DNA from: DATJHM01 sp035493895
GTDB lineage: Bacteria > Chloroflexota > Ktedonobacteria > Ktedonobacterales > Ktedonobacteraceae
DNA length: 21,785 nucleotides
NCBI GenBank assembly: GCA_035493895.1
Contig: DATJHM010000037.1
Span: 1-21,785, forward strand
Reading direction: 5' to 3'
Positions within the stretch are counted from its first letter, which is position 1; each line of letters starts with the position of its first letter. Made by a program: the position numbers and the translations under genes. This document shows positions 1 through 7,716 of the stretch, piece by piece. The notes beneath the pieces are model-generated. The model searched no databases. It had not been told where the DNA came from and was given only the letters and a program-made list of their open reading frames with translations.

Positions 1-33
1 TCACATATTTTTTGTGATGGTCTCCACAATTTC

Positions 34-404
34 TGCGGATCGGCATGAAGCACGATCAATACGCATCAACCTAAAGGCCATGGAGCTCGCAGATAGGCAG
101 GATTTTGGACCCAGTAGTGGCACGGTGGAGTGATAACGGAACTGTGCCTGGGAACTCGCGCGATGCCGCTGGCTCCGCAGGCGATGATGGCAACGGAGGC
201 GATGATGATTTCAGGTACCGGTTTTTTCGACCACGGAGATCAGCGGCGAAGGCCCCTCTGCTCGCGTGTCTCTCCTCCTACGGAGCCAGCTTTGTCGTGC
301 GAGTTCCCAGGCACAGTTCCGTTCCTCTCCACCGTGCCTCTACTGGATCCAGGCGAAATCCCCCTCTCGGCCCCTTAGGTTGATGTGTATTGGATCGGCA
401 TGAA
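34..404. repeat. Long imperfect inverted-repeat element (MITE-like), no gene
   Basis: Inner arms at about 106-181 and 279-351 are each about 75 bases and match closely when one is reverse-complemented. They share the cores GGCACGGTGGAG and CGGAACTGTGCCTGGG. Outer arms also pair: AATACGCATCAACCTAA near 58-74 against TTAGGTTGATGTGTATT near 375-391. The motif GGATCGGCATGAA stands outside both ends, at 37-49 and 392-404, in direct orientation. The loop (about 182-278) is GC-rich and has a repeated GCGATGATG. Open frames across this region lack a ribosome site and simply follow the repeat, so no protein is called. It could be a non-autonomous mobile element, a very long hairpin RNA or a terminator-like structure. 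The inverted repeat is seen directly; its nature is inferred. Confidence 0.7.
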
Positions 405-530
405 ATAGATGCCCATTTGTCTTATACCATGAAGGTCTGATCGAGGTCAGGTATACTACGGAATAGGTCTCTGCTGTTTTTTTGAGAAATAGAGAAATTA
501 TTTATGTAGTGTTTGAGGGAGGCTGTATCT

Positions 531-1607
531 GTGGCTAGCAGGAAAATACGTGCATCCGAACCCTTGTTTCTTCAGGCTCCAGTCGGTCGGCGCTACGTGC
601 GATCGTTTGTGTTCGCTCGCCGTATAGATGCGCCTTTAGCACAGGTGCATCCGCTGGCGCGTGCCCTGTTTATCTTCTGCCTCTCGGCGGCCCAATTGCG
701 CTCGATTGCGACGGCTCAGAGTGATCTGCTCGGGGCAGTGCTGTTCTGGCTGCTGGCACTGGCGCTCTTCCTGGGCAGTGGGATCAGCGCGCGCATTGCA
801 CGGCTCTACTTTTTGTTGACATTGCCGACGCTCTTCAGTCTTTTTATGACCTGGACAGTGCTGAATACAGTCCCGGGCGTCGTGCTCTTTCGCCTGCCGG
901 TCTATGCGGGACAGCTCACGTTCGGGCTCTCGCTCTGGCTGGGACTCTGGCTCCTGATCGTGGTCGGCTATTTCCTCTGGAAACGTCAGGTGCTGGCGGG
1001 TGTGCTGCTTGCATCTTTGCTGACGCTGGTGCTGACGCATTTCTGGTCCTCACCCGCCTGGATTTTTGCGCGCGTGCCCTTTTTTCATGCGCTGACAATT
1101 ACGCTCACGGATCGTGGCCTCTGGCTGGCGATTACCAAGGTCATCGGCTACGCGGGCATGGTCCTCTGCACCATCTCGCTGATGATATCCGGGCGGGATG
1201 CGGAGCTGATCGGGGCTCTACGCCAGTTGCACTTTCCACAACCGGTCATCTTTTTCCTGAGTACGGTATTCCGCGCGTTCAATCTCGCGCTTGCCGATTA
1301 CGAGACCATTCGCCAGGCGCAGCTTGTGCGCGCCATTAACGCCCGCCCACGCAGTTTTGTGCGCCATCTGCGCGATCTGGCGGCAATTGCAGTGCCGATG
1401 GTGGCGATGATGATCCGACGTTCCAGCGAGATTGGCGATGCATTGCTTGCACGTGGCTTCCAGCTGGGTCAGCCGAATAACGATTTTTACGAGACGATGC
1501 CGTGGCGCGGGATCGATTGGGCCGTGCTGGCGGTCAGTATACTACTCTTGTTTTTCGCGTTGGGGACACATCCCACGCTGACTACGCTTTTGCAGAGGAT
1601 AGTGTAA
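531..1607 (+). CDS. ecfT: ECF transporter transmembrane coupling protein (EcfT / CbiQ family)
   Basis: This is the membrane subunit of an energy-coupling factor (ECF) importer. It links the ATPases to a substrate-binding S component. About six to eight hydrophobic helices are visible, roughly at residues 45-60, 65-85, 92-112, 130-150, 152-172, 200-220 and 325-345. The cytoplasmic coupling region carries two Arg motifs typical of the family: VRA near residues 266-268 and ARG at 307-309 (in ALLARGFQ). A TTG at 513 would lengthen the protein by six residues. GTG 531 is preferred because AGGGAGG at 516-522 lies eight bases upstream. The stop shares one base with the next ATG, so translational coupling with the fused ATPase is very likely. 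At about 358 residues it is longer than the usual 250-280, with extra N-terminal sequence. No S component gene is adjacent. Confidence 0.88.
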   Translation: MASRKIRASEPLFLQAPVGRRYVRSFVFARRIDAPLAQVHPLARALFIFCLSAAQLRSIATAQSDLLGAVLFWLLALALFLGSGISARIARLYFLLTLPTLFSLFMTWTVLNTVPGVVLFRLPVYAGQLTFGLSLWLGLWLLIVVGYFLWKRQVLAGVLLASLLTLVLTHFWSSPAWIFARVPFFHALTITLTDRGLWLAITKVIGYAGMVLCTISLMISGRDAELIGALRQLHFPQPVIFFLSTVFRAFNLALADYETIRQAQLVRAINARPRSFVRHLRDLAAIAVPMVAMMIRRSSEIGDALLARGFQLGQPNNDFYETMPWRGIDWAVLAVSILLLFFALGTHPTLTTLLQRIV

Positions 1608-3418
1608 TGGAGAAGATTGCTGCGCTTGCTGTTGACAATCTCTGGTGGCGTTATCCGACCTTTAGCGATGAGGTCGGGGCCTGGACACTGCGCGATGTCT
1701 CACTGAATATCGAGCAAGGTGAATGCTTTGGGATTACGGGACCCAGTGGCGCGGGGAAGACAACGCTTTGCCGTTCGCTGCTCGGCATTTTGCCCTATAC
1801 GGCCCGGCTCACGGCTGCGCAACTGCCACATCATTTTCGTGGAGCAATCACGTTGCTCGGTCAACCTGTGACGCACAAAACGGCAACTTCGCATCAGATT
1901 GGCATGGTGCTGCAAGATCCAGAAAACCAGTTCTTGCGCATGAGTGTTCTGCATGAGCTGGCCTTTGGCTTGCAGATACAGGGATTGCCCAATGCGGAGA
2001 TCGTGCAACGTGCGCATGAGGCGCTGACGTGGGTTGGACTCGATCACCTCTGGCCGGGAGCAGCCTATCTCCATCCCTCCGATCTCTCCGGCGGACAGAA
2101 GCAGCGCGTGGCGATCGCGGCATTTCTTGCGCTTCGCCCGCAGGTGCTCATTCTCGATGAGCCGACAAGCGATCTGGACCCGGTGGGCAAGCGCGAGGTG
2201 ATCGAAACGATTGCGCGTCTGCGCCGCGATTATCGTATGACCGTAGTTCTGGTGGAGCAGGACCCGGAGATCCTGGCCGCTTTTTGTGATCGTATTGCCC
2301 TGTTGCACGAGGGGCGTATCAAACTGGTCGCCTCCCCGCGCGAATTTTACGCACAGCGTCCTCTTCTGGAGCAGGCCGGGGCCGCAGCCAGCGAATTAGT
2401 GCGCATCTCCTGGGAGACCGAGCAGGTGTATCAGGGCCGTCCACCGCTGACTCTTGCTGAGGGCGAGATTGCCTTTGCCTCGGTGCGCATGAACGATCGA
2501 GTGGTCTCGTCACCTCCTTTCAAGGGAAGCGCCAGCGAAAATTTCAAAGCAAGCTCTCTACGAAACAATGCAGGTGAACTGGTTGTGCAGGCTGAACAGG
2601 TGATGTATCACTATGAAGATGGTTCGCCCGCGCTCAAAGGGATCGATTTTCAATTGTATCGTGGCGAGATGCTGGCGTTGCTTGGTCCGAACGGCAGCGG
2701 GAAAACGACCTTTGCCAAGATCCTGACCGGCCTCTTTCGCGCCAGTGGTGGACAGATGCAGATCCTTGGGCAGGACCTTGCGCAGCGTAAAGTACGTCGT
2801 CGCCTTGCCTCCTCGGTTGGCTATGTCTTTCAAAATCCCGACCACCAGCTCTTCTGCCGCAGTGTCGCGGATGAGATCGAATATGGCCTGAAAAATCTGG
2901 ATGTACCAGCCGTGCAGCGCCGTGAGACAATCAAAAATGTGCTGGAAGCGGTCGGTTTAAGCAAGCAGGCAAGCGAAGATCCCGTCTTTTTGAGCAAGGG
3001 GGAGCGCCAGCGGCTCGCAGTCGCAGCGATTCTGGCGATGGGACCCGAGATCCTCGTCGTCGATGAGCCGACGACCGGCCAGGATTATCGTTCGATCTCC
3101 AATATTATGAGCCTGCTCTGTGAGCTTCAGCGCAGAGGGAAAACCATATTGATTATCACGCATGATATGACCCTGGTGGCCGAATATTGTCAGCGCGTCG
3201 TCTCCTTCCGCAACGGTCTGGTTGCCTTCAACGGTACTCCAGCCGAGCTTTTCAGCGATGCGGACCTGCTGGCGCAAACCGGACTGCGTGCGCCCGTCTG
3301 TGCGACCCTGGCAAACCAGTTCCGTGCGCTTCAGCCGTCGCTCCCTCCGTTGCTCACCGTCTCGCAATGGGTAGATGCGCTTGTGTGCCAGCCACAGCCG
3401 CAAACGAGAATCTTGTGA
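1607..3418 (+). CDS. Fused ECF transporter ATPase, two ABC domains (EcfA-EcfA', YkoD-like)
   Basis: One 603-residue polypeptide carries both ECF ATPases, as in YkoD-type proteins. Domain 1 (about 1-265) has Walker A GPSGAGKT at 45-52, Q-loop Gln103, signature LSGGQ at 160-164 and Walker B LILDEP with Glu185. Its switch position reads VEQD (Gln218) where His is usual. After a linker of about 60 residues, domain 2 (about 325-590) has Walker A GPNGSGKT at 360-367, Q-loop Gln409, a deviant signature LSKGE at 462-466, Walker B LVVDEP with Glu487, and H-loop His519. The deviant switch and deviant signature would face the same ATP site, so one site may be weakened. ATG 1607 overlaps the ecfT stop and has AGAGGA upstream. 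In-frame codons further upstream lie inside ecfT. It powers EcfT and whichever S components the cell makes. Confidence 0.9.
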   Translation: MEKIAALAVDNLWWRYPTFSDEVGAWTLRDVSLNIEQGECFGITGPSGAGKTTLCRSLLGILPYTARLTAAQLPHHFRGAITLLGQPVTHKTATSHQIGMVLQDPENQFLRMSVLHELAFGLQIQGLPNAEIVQRAHEALTWVGLDHLWPGAAYLHPSDLSGGQKQRVAIAAFLALRPQVLILDEPTSDLDPVGKREVIETIARLRRDYRMTVVLVEQDPEILAAFCDRIALLHEGRIKLVASPREFYAQRPLLEQAGAAASELVRISWETEQVYQGRPPLTLAEGEIAFASVRMNDRVVSSPPFKGSASENFKASSLRNNAGELVVQAEQVMYHYEDGSPALKGIDFQLYRGEMLALLGPNGSGKTTFAKILTGLFRASGGQMQILGQDLAQRKVRRRLASSVGYVFQNPDHQLFCRSVADEIEYGLKNLDVPAVQRRETIKNVLEAVGLSKQASEDPVFLSKGERQRLAVAAILAMGPEILVVDEPTTGQDYRSISNIMSLLCELQRRGKTILIITHDMTLVAEYCQRVVSFRNGLVAFNGTPAELFSDADLLAQTGLRAPVCATLANQFRALQPSLPPLLTVSQWVDALVCQPQPQTRIL

Positions 3419-3566
3419 ACTTTTTTAGCTCTTTTCTTATGTCTCTGAACGCATGTTGATAGAAAATGATTTATGCTAAGAAGCAAAGAAGCTGGCAAAA
3501 ATCGGTTCGAGGAGAAAGGCAGCACTATTTATGGTGTCTGCCCGTTGCCTGATATGGAGTTCTAGC

Positions 3567-4082
3567 ATGCGTTTACTCTTGCCTTTTACTCATACTGTCG
3601 AGGTTGAAGCTATTGATGATGCCATGCGTGTGGCCGTAGCCCAGAGTGCGACGCTGGTTCCTCTTTCGCTATCTGTGTCTCCTGATGGGCAGACGCAGCG
3701 TTGTGGGGGGCCGGAAACGCTAGCGCAAACGCGCCATTTTCACGCTGTAACGCAGACATTGGCCCGACACTACCACGTGTCGCTGGAACGTCTGGAGATC
3801 AGTTCGCACGATCCCCTGCGCAGCATTATAGCGTTGGCCGGAGAATATCGTTGTGATGCTATTCTGATATTCCTGCGTGCTGGTCAGGGCGTGATGCTGG
3901 AAACATCTCTGTTGCGCCAACTGATGGAACAGAGCACCTGCAATCTCTATTTCGTGCGACTCTCTTCGCCACCAGCGGGTCAGACGAGCGACCATAGCAA
4001 AATTGGCCTCTTCAGACGTTTTCGTCGACAAACCTGTCGTAGTATGACATTGCGCTTTTCAGCGCTCTCAAAACGCTTATAA
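3567..4082 (+). CDS. Small universal-stress-protein-like (UspA-fold) protein
   Basis: A 171-residue protein whose N-terminal strand (MRLLLPFTHT) and helix (DDAMRVAVAQSATLVPLSLS) fit the start of a Usp alpha/beta domain. Its later segment, about residues 90-135, has SLERLEIS, a helix ending in the strand CDAILIFLR, a Gly-rich turn, a helix LLRQLMEQ, and the final strand CNLYFVRL. That order matches one Usp domain. The ATP-binding GxxG-9-GS motif is not clearly present, so nucleotide binding is doubtful. About 35 basic, probably disordered residues follow. ATG 3567 is chosen because GGAG at 3555-3558 is well spaced. An ATG at 3531 would add 12 residues but has a poorly spaced site. It follows the ECF ATPase after about 150 bases and could be co-transcribed or separate. 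Family assignment is by fold pattern only. Confidence 0.6.
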   Translation: MRLLLPFTHTVEVEAIDDAMRVAVAQSATLVPLSLSVSPDGQTQRCGGPETLAQTRHFHAVTQTLARHYHVSLERLEISSHDPLRSIIALAGEYRCDAILIFLRAGQGVMLETSLLRQLMEQSTCNLYFVRLSSPPAGQTSDHSKIGLFRRFRRQTCRSMTLRFSALSKRL

Positions 4083-4393
4083 AAGGATTGCATCACATAC
4101 GCACCTGTCATATGATTATACATGTAAGACACGAAAAATTCTAGCGATTATGTACCAGGACTTGATGCCGGGTTTTTTGCGGAAATTTCGGCAATCTTTT
4201 CCCCCCTTTTTTGAGCATCCAGGCTGTGATTGGAGCTCAAATCCCCTTTTTTCGACCCTGCCTGTTGCATTGACTTCTCATTTTTGCTTGCCATTATTTG
4301 CTATTATGAAATAGTTTAAATAAGTATGAAGAAGTGCAAACTATTTCAATTCATAAGGCTAACAAGAAGAGAGAAGGGCGAAAACTTTCCATC
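4083..4393. other. Intergenic region with possible promoter for the GNAT-ankyrin gene
   Basis: No gene is seen. The stretch has T-rich and C-rich runs around 4170-4250 with no convincing hairpin terminator. TTGACT at 4270-4275 is a possible -35 box. Downstream AT-rich candidates are TATTTG at 4295-4300 (19-base gap) and TATTAT at 4302-4307 (26-base gap), and neither is ideal. A weak purine-rich GAGAAGGG lies at 4371-4378. Confidence 0.3.
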
Positions 4394-5719
4394 ATGAATA
4401 CTGAGCAACCATTTGCCTGGCAGTTTCTTGGCGAGCAACCTACCCATGACCAGCTTTTGCAGGCGATGGTGGATAATACCTGTCAATGGGTTATTCGTTG
4501 TACAAATAGTGATACTCTGGGAGAAGTGCAGCAGGAGGGGGGCGTGACCTGGGTGTATGCTCCCGGTCCTGAGGGTGATGCTGCGATTCTCTTTCCTCGT
4601 CTGACGCTACAGGAGGCTTCCCGGCAGCTCGATGTGGTGATGCACTATTTTCGCCAGCATCGGCCTGAGCGTGACATGTTGTGCTGGTCGTTGGACCCGA
4701 CCGAGCCCGCTGATCTGGAGGTGCGTTTACTGGCGCGTGGCTTCGAGTGGAACTGGCAGCCGCATTGGATGTGGTGTGCGCTCCAGAATATTGACGCCGC
4801 GATTGAGCGTGCGCCCGGTTTGCACATTGAGATTGTCGAGCAGGTCCCCCTCTGGGACGTAGAGGATCTTCCCTATTATAGTCCCTCCACAGCCGCGCAA
4901 TTGCATCGTACAACGCAGCAGGAGCCACGTCTGGTCTGGCATTTCGCAGCCTGGTTGAATGGCCACGTCGTTGGTCAATCCCGTTTGAATCTGACGACGG
5001 GCGAGCTGGGCGTGGCCGGTATTTTCGACGTCTCCGTAGTCCCCGAGGCGCGGAATAAGGGTATCGGGAAAGCGCTGACATTGGCGGCCTGCCAGCTGGC
5101 GCGGAGTCTTGGTTGCCGTCACGCGCTTTTGAATGCCTCGTCGATGGGAGAGCCAGTCTATCGTAAGCTTGGTTTTACATCGCTTGGTCATGGGAAAACC
5201 TGGCTCCTGCGGCGTTCAGTGCTGGCCTCGCCGCCTGAGCCACAGCAGATCGCGCTGGTTGAGGCGCTGGGACGGGGTGATATTGCCAGATTAGATGAGC
5301 TGGCTCCTGAGCTTGAGCCGACGCTCTTCTCAACGCCACTGCCGAGCGGCCTGACGCCGTTGCAGATCGTGGTGGGCCTGCATCAGCCGCATTCCGCCGA
5401 ATGGCTGGTTGCGCGCGGCGTCGAACTGGATGTGCTCACCGCCTGGGATCTTGGCTGGCACGAGCGCGCGCAACACATTCTGACGGGCGATCCGCAACAG
5501 GTGAACCAGCGTCAGGGCCGCCGTCAGGGCACGCCGTTGCACTCGGCCGTTGAGCGCAATGACTTTGAGCTGGTCGCTTTACTCTTGAGCGCCAATCCTG
5601 ATATCTCGCTCAAAGACGGCGATTTTCAGGCGACCGCGCTCGAATGGGCACGTTTTCTCAATCGAACCGAGATGATCATGGTGCTGGAACACTACCAGTT
5701 CCAGCATATGAGCGGCTGA
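4394..5719 (+). CDS. GNAT-family N-acetyltransferase fused to C-terminal ankyrin-like repeats
   Basis: The 441-residue product has three parts. The N-terminal region (1-140) resembles a degenerate first GNAT half, with RLLARGFEWNWQPHWMW near 111-127. A canonical GNAT domain spans about 141-275, with motif A VSVVPEARNKGIGKAL around Arg220 and Gly223/Gly225 (acetyl-CoA pyrophosphate loop) and a late YRKLGF at 256-261. Ankyrin-like repeats run from about 285 to 435, including GLTPLQIVVGLHQPHSAEWLVARG and a clear TPLHSAVERNDFELVALLL at 380-398. The acceptor substrate is unknown. The ankyrin part probably docks a protein partner. Start choice is uncertain: ATG 4394 has GAGAAGGG 15 bases upstream, while a GTG at 4334 would add 20 residues without a better site. 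The gene stands alone. Confidence 0.8.
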   Translation: MNTEQPFAWQFLGEQPTHDQLLQAMVDNTCQWVIRCTNSDTLGEVQQEGGVTWVYAPGPEGDAAILFPRLTLQEASRQLDVVMHYFRQHRPERDMLCWSLDPTEPADLEVRLLARGFEWNWQPHWMWCALQNIDAAIERAPGLHIEIVEQVPLWDVEDLPYYSPSTAAQLHRTTQQEPRLVWHFAAWLNGHVVGQSRLNLTTGELGVAGIFDVSVVPEARNKGIGKALTLAACQLARSLGCRHALLNASSMGEPVYRKLGFTSLGHGKTWLLRRSVLASPPEPQQIALVEALGRGDIARLDELAPELEPTLFSTPLPSGLTPLQIVVGLHQPHSAEWLVARGVELDVLTAWDLGWHERAQHILTGDPQQVNQRQGRRQGTPLHSAVERNDFELVALLLSANPDISLKDGDFQATALEWARFLNRTEMIMVLEHYQFQHMSG

Positions 5720-5770
5720 GTTCGCGCAAGTAAACCGACTACTACTTCTTATAGTCGTATTTATTGCTAT

Positions 5771-5797
5771 CGGTCAGTGCCAGAGAAAGCTTGACCG
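5771..5797. terminator. Weak inverted repeat between convergent genes
   Basis: CGGTCA at 5771-5776 pairs with TGACCG at 5792-5797 around a 15-base loop. It lies between the GNAT-ankyrin stop (5719) and the end of the convergent minus-strand gene (5817). A second small repeat, CGACTA/TAGTCG, lies just before it around 5738-5758 and is followed by TATTTATT on the plus strand. The two together may act as terminators, but the stems are short and the T-runs are poor. Confidence 0.3.
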
Positions 5798-5816
5798 GCC
5801 CATGCATCCTTCCTGG

Positions 5817-6482
5817 CTATGGCGATTGGAAGCCAGTTGGCGTATTGCGAAAGATGATCTGCGTGCCGCCAAATTGTACGTACATATCGGGTCGATGATT
5901 ATGATGTGTGTCGATAAACTGGAGTTTTACGGGAATGCGCTCGGCATTGGCATCATAGAGTTGAGGGCCAGGATAGATCTTTGCTTTTGTGGCATCTCCT
6001 CCTGGAAGTTCAATAATTTGAATACGTCCATGTAGATTCAAGGCAATGAAATGGCTTGGCGTCTTGCCGGTCTCATGGCCAACAAACGCGTCGATCTGGA
6101 ACGTGCGTGGATTTCCATAGCGAATATCATCTACGGTATTGGAAAGCCAGTTGCCGGTGAGCTGGGTTGCAACGACCAGAAAGAGCGCAATAAGCATGCC
6201 AATCCCGATAAAAGTGAGCGAATGGCGTAAGAACGTATGTGGAGGCTGATCCTTCTGCGAGGGCGGCTTGGCCGGAGGAGTATCCCTCTTAATCTGGAAG
6301 TCCTGAGTCGTATTATAATCGCGTGCCATCTCGGGATATTTGCGTGTGCGTGAGGCGCGTTGTGTGGGTGGTAAAGGAACATCATCATAGGCGAGCCAGG
6401 TTTTTGGCAGAAAAAAGGACATGAAAGGATGACAGCAGAACGTATCCTGCGGTAAGAGATGATCTCGTGTGATAGTCAACAT
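5817..6482 (-). CDS. Membrane-anchored protein of unknown function
   Basis: I do not recognise this 221-residue protein. A Pro/Lys/Arg-rich, probably cytoplasmic N-terminal region of about 85 residues is followed by one hydrophobic helix at about 88-107 (LTFIGIGMLIALFLVVATQL). A C-terminal domain of about 110 residues, probably outside the membrane, is rich in beta strands: RTFQIDAFVGH, FIALNLHGRIQIIELPGG, VKLQFIDTHHNHRPDMYVQFGG. Positive charge before the helix supports an N-in orientation. The clustered His residues (HHNHRPDMY, 193-201) might bind metal, but that is speculation. The start is firm: AGGAGGA lies eight bases before ATG 6482. Its neighbours converge on or diverge from it, so it is probably a single-gene unit. 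Confidence 0.72.
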   Translation of the reverse strand: MLTITRDHLLPQDTFCCHPFMSFFLPKTWLAYDDVPLPPTQRASRTRKYPEMARDYNTTQDFQIKRDTPPAKPPSQKDQPPHTFLRHSLTFIGIGMLIALFLVVATQLTGNWLSNTVDDIRYGNPRTFQIDAFVGHETGKTPSHFIALNLHGRIQIIELPGGDATKAKIYPGPQLYDANAERIPVKLQFIDTHHNHRPDMYVQFGGTQIIFRNTPTGFQSP

Positions 6483-6637
6483 CGTATCGATCCTCCTGGC
6501 GTTAGTTTGACATAAACGATTGGTATAGAGAGCATAAGGCCGCTAAGAAAATAAAGAGAGAAGCTACGATTTTGTACACACGCGCAATCGAGACGGTCAG
6601 GCCCCATCGGTCATCTCGAATACCTCATCCTTTCTTC

Positions 6638-6676
6638 GGTTGATGCGGATTGGACGCAGGCAAGCAGCGCCTCTAC
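6638..6676. repeat. Dispersed intergenic repeat, copy A
   Basis: These 39 bases begin GGTTGATGC and end GCGCCTCTAC. A copy of the same length lies at 15682-15720 with about nine differences. The first 16 bases also match the right arm of the element near 376-391 (GGTTGATGTGTATTGG). It is therefore a member of a short repeat family rather than a unique promoter element. Confidence 0.6.
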
Positions 6677-6741
6677 AAGATGAACGTACCAGACGAAAAA
6701 TAAACCCTTTCTTCTATTACATATATTACGCTGAATCGGTT

Positions 6742-6780
6742 ACTTTTGGTACTTATTCTGCACTGGTAAGTCACAAAAGT
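6742..6780. promoter_or_regulatory. Near-perfect inverted repeat upstream of the nucleotidyltransferase gene
   Basis: ACTTTTGGTACTTA at 6742-6755 is the reverse complement of TAAGTCACAAAAGT at 6767-6780 apart from two central bases (12 of 14 pairs), with an 11-base spacer. It ends about 50 bases before the ATG at 6832. It could be an operator for a dimeric repressor or a leader hairpin. Confidence 0.45.
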
Positions 6781-6831
6781 GTGATATCGTAAGCAGGACG
6801 CAAAAAAGATATACCAGGGAAGGAGATCGTT

Positions 6832-7596
6832 ATGTCTCAACGGTCACGCACTACTATCCCAGAACGCTATCTTGCCGCATATCAGAGCATTGAGCGGCTT
6901 GAGCTGCATGATCGCTATCTTGCAGCATTTATTTTTGGTTCGTTCGCACGAGGAGAGATCACACAACATAGTGATCTCGACGTGCATGTGATTGTCGATG
7001 AAGACAATCTCTGTACGAATATTAATCATCCCGTCATTGGCGGGGTGAAGCTTGATCTCACCTTTTTCTCTCTCAGGCAATTAAAAGAGCGTACTGCGAG
7101 AGAGATGGAGCAACGCCAGCGAGTCCCTATGGTTGCCGAGTCGCTTATCGTTTTCGATAAGACGCACGAATTGGAACAGATACAGATGCAGGCCCGGCAG
7201 GTGAGACCGGTAGGTGTGCCCCCCGCAGAATATCAGAATCTCCAGTTTATGTTTTTTCATGGCAATGATAAAGTACAGAGAAACCTGGAAGCAGATCCTG
7301 TTACCGCTCTGCTGGTGATGCACGTTGGCTTGAACGAATGGCTCAAGTATCACTATCAATTGCAACAGCGATGGTGGGTGAGCAGTAAGAGGCTCCTTAC
7401 CGATCTGCGTACCTGGGATCTGCCCCTTGCGCAACTGCTGGAACAGTTCGTGACAACATCCGATGTACGCACAAAATTTACACATTGGTCAGCGATCATC
7501 GATCATATCCTGGAGCCGCTCGGAGGTCGACAGCCCATCGCTGAGAACAATTGCGATTGCGTTGTATGTCAACGAGATCTTGCGCTGATCTATTGA
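6832..7596 (+). CDS. Nucleotidyltransferase of the Pol-beta superfamily (MNT/ANT-like)
   Basis: The 254-residue protein carries the superfamily active site: GSFARGE from Gly36-Ser37, then HSDLDVHV with Asp48 and Asp50, and a third acid at Asp75 in GVKLDLTFFS. Together these fit metal-dependent transfer of a nucleotide to an unknown acceptor. An all-helical C-terminal half (about 125-230) resembles the substrate-binding part of aminoglycoside nucleotidyltransferase-like proteins. The tail holds three closely spaced cysteines (CDCVVC, 241-246), which is unusual and may bind a metal. GGAAGGAGA just before ATG 6832 supports the start. No toxin or HEPN partner is adjacent, so a minimal MNT-HEPN toxin-antitoxin pair is not supported. 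Antibiotic modification is possible but unproven. A strong terminator follows. Confidence 0.8.
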   Translation: MSQRSRTTIPERYLAAYQSIERLELHDRYLAAFIFGSFARGEITQHSDLDVHVIVDEDNLCTNINHPVIGGVKLDLTFFSLRQLKERTAREMEQRQRVPMVAESLIVFDKTHELEQIQMQARQVRPVGVPPAEYQNLQFMFFHGNDKVQRNLEADPVTALLVMHVGLNEWLKYHYQLQQRWWVSSKRLLTDLRTWDLPLAQLLEQFVTTSDVRTKFTHWSAIIDHILEPLGGRQPIAENNCDCVVCQRDLALIY

Positions 7597-7619
7597 GAGC
7601 GAGAAGAGTGAAAAAACTG

Positions 7620-7659
7620 GCGGCCAGATTGTCGTAAAATGACTATTCTGGCCGCTTTT
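7620..7659. terminator. Strong hairpin terminator between convergent genes
   Basis: GCGGCCAGA at 7620-7628 pairs perfectly with TCTGGCCGC at 7647-7655. A small inner GTC/GAC pair lies inside the loop. TTTT follows on the plus strand and a run of A precedes it, giving a T-run on the minus strand too. It can therefore terminate both the nucleotidyltransferase gene (stop at 7596) and the minus-strand S-component gene (stop at 7717). Confidence 0.85.
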
Positions 7660-7716
7660 CAACATTTTGCTTAATGGTTACATTGCCGTTCCCGATTTGT
7701 TTGCGGGAGATAAAAG

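Larger units (their letters stand above)
6483..6831. other. Divergent promoter region between the unknown membrane gene and the nucleotidyltransferase
   Basis: No gene is seen in these 349 bases. They must hold the promoters of both flanking, divergently read genes. They contain the dispersed repeat at 6638-6676 and a near-palindromic site at 6742-6780, listed separately. I could not pick a convincing -35/-10 pair for either direction. Confidence 0.5.

Noticed and set aside
105..383. Open reading frames of 92 and 82 codons in two frames
   Set aside because: They cross both arms of the long inverted repeat, have no ribosome site, show low-complexity composition and no family-like sequence.
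420..530. Thiamine or cobalamin riboswitch ahead of ecfT
   Set aside because: No TPP-type or cobalamin-box consensus blocks were recognised. TATACT at 452-457 might be a -10 box but has no matching -35.
6832..7596. MNT half of a MNT-HEPN toxin-antitoxin pair
   Set aside because: The protein is about 250 residues with its own C-terminal domain, and no HEPN gene is adjacent.
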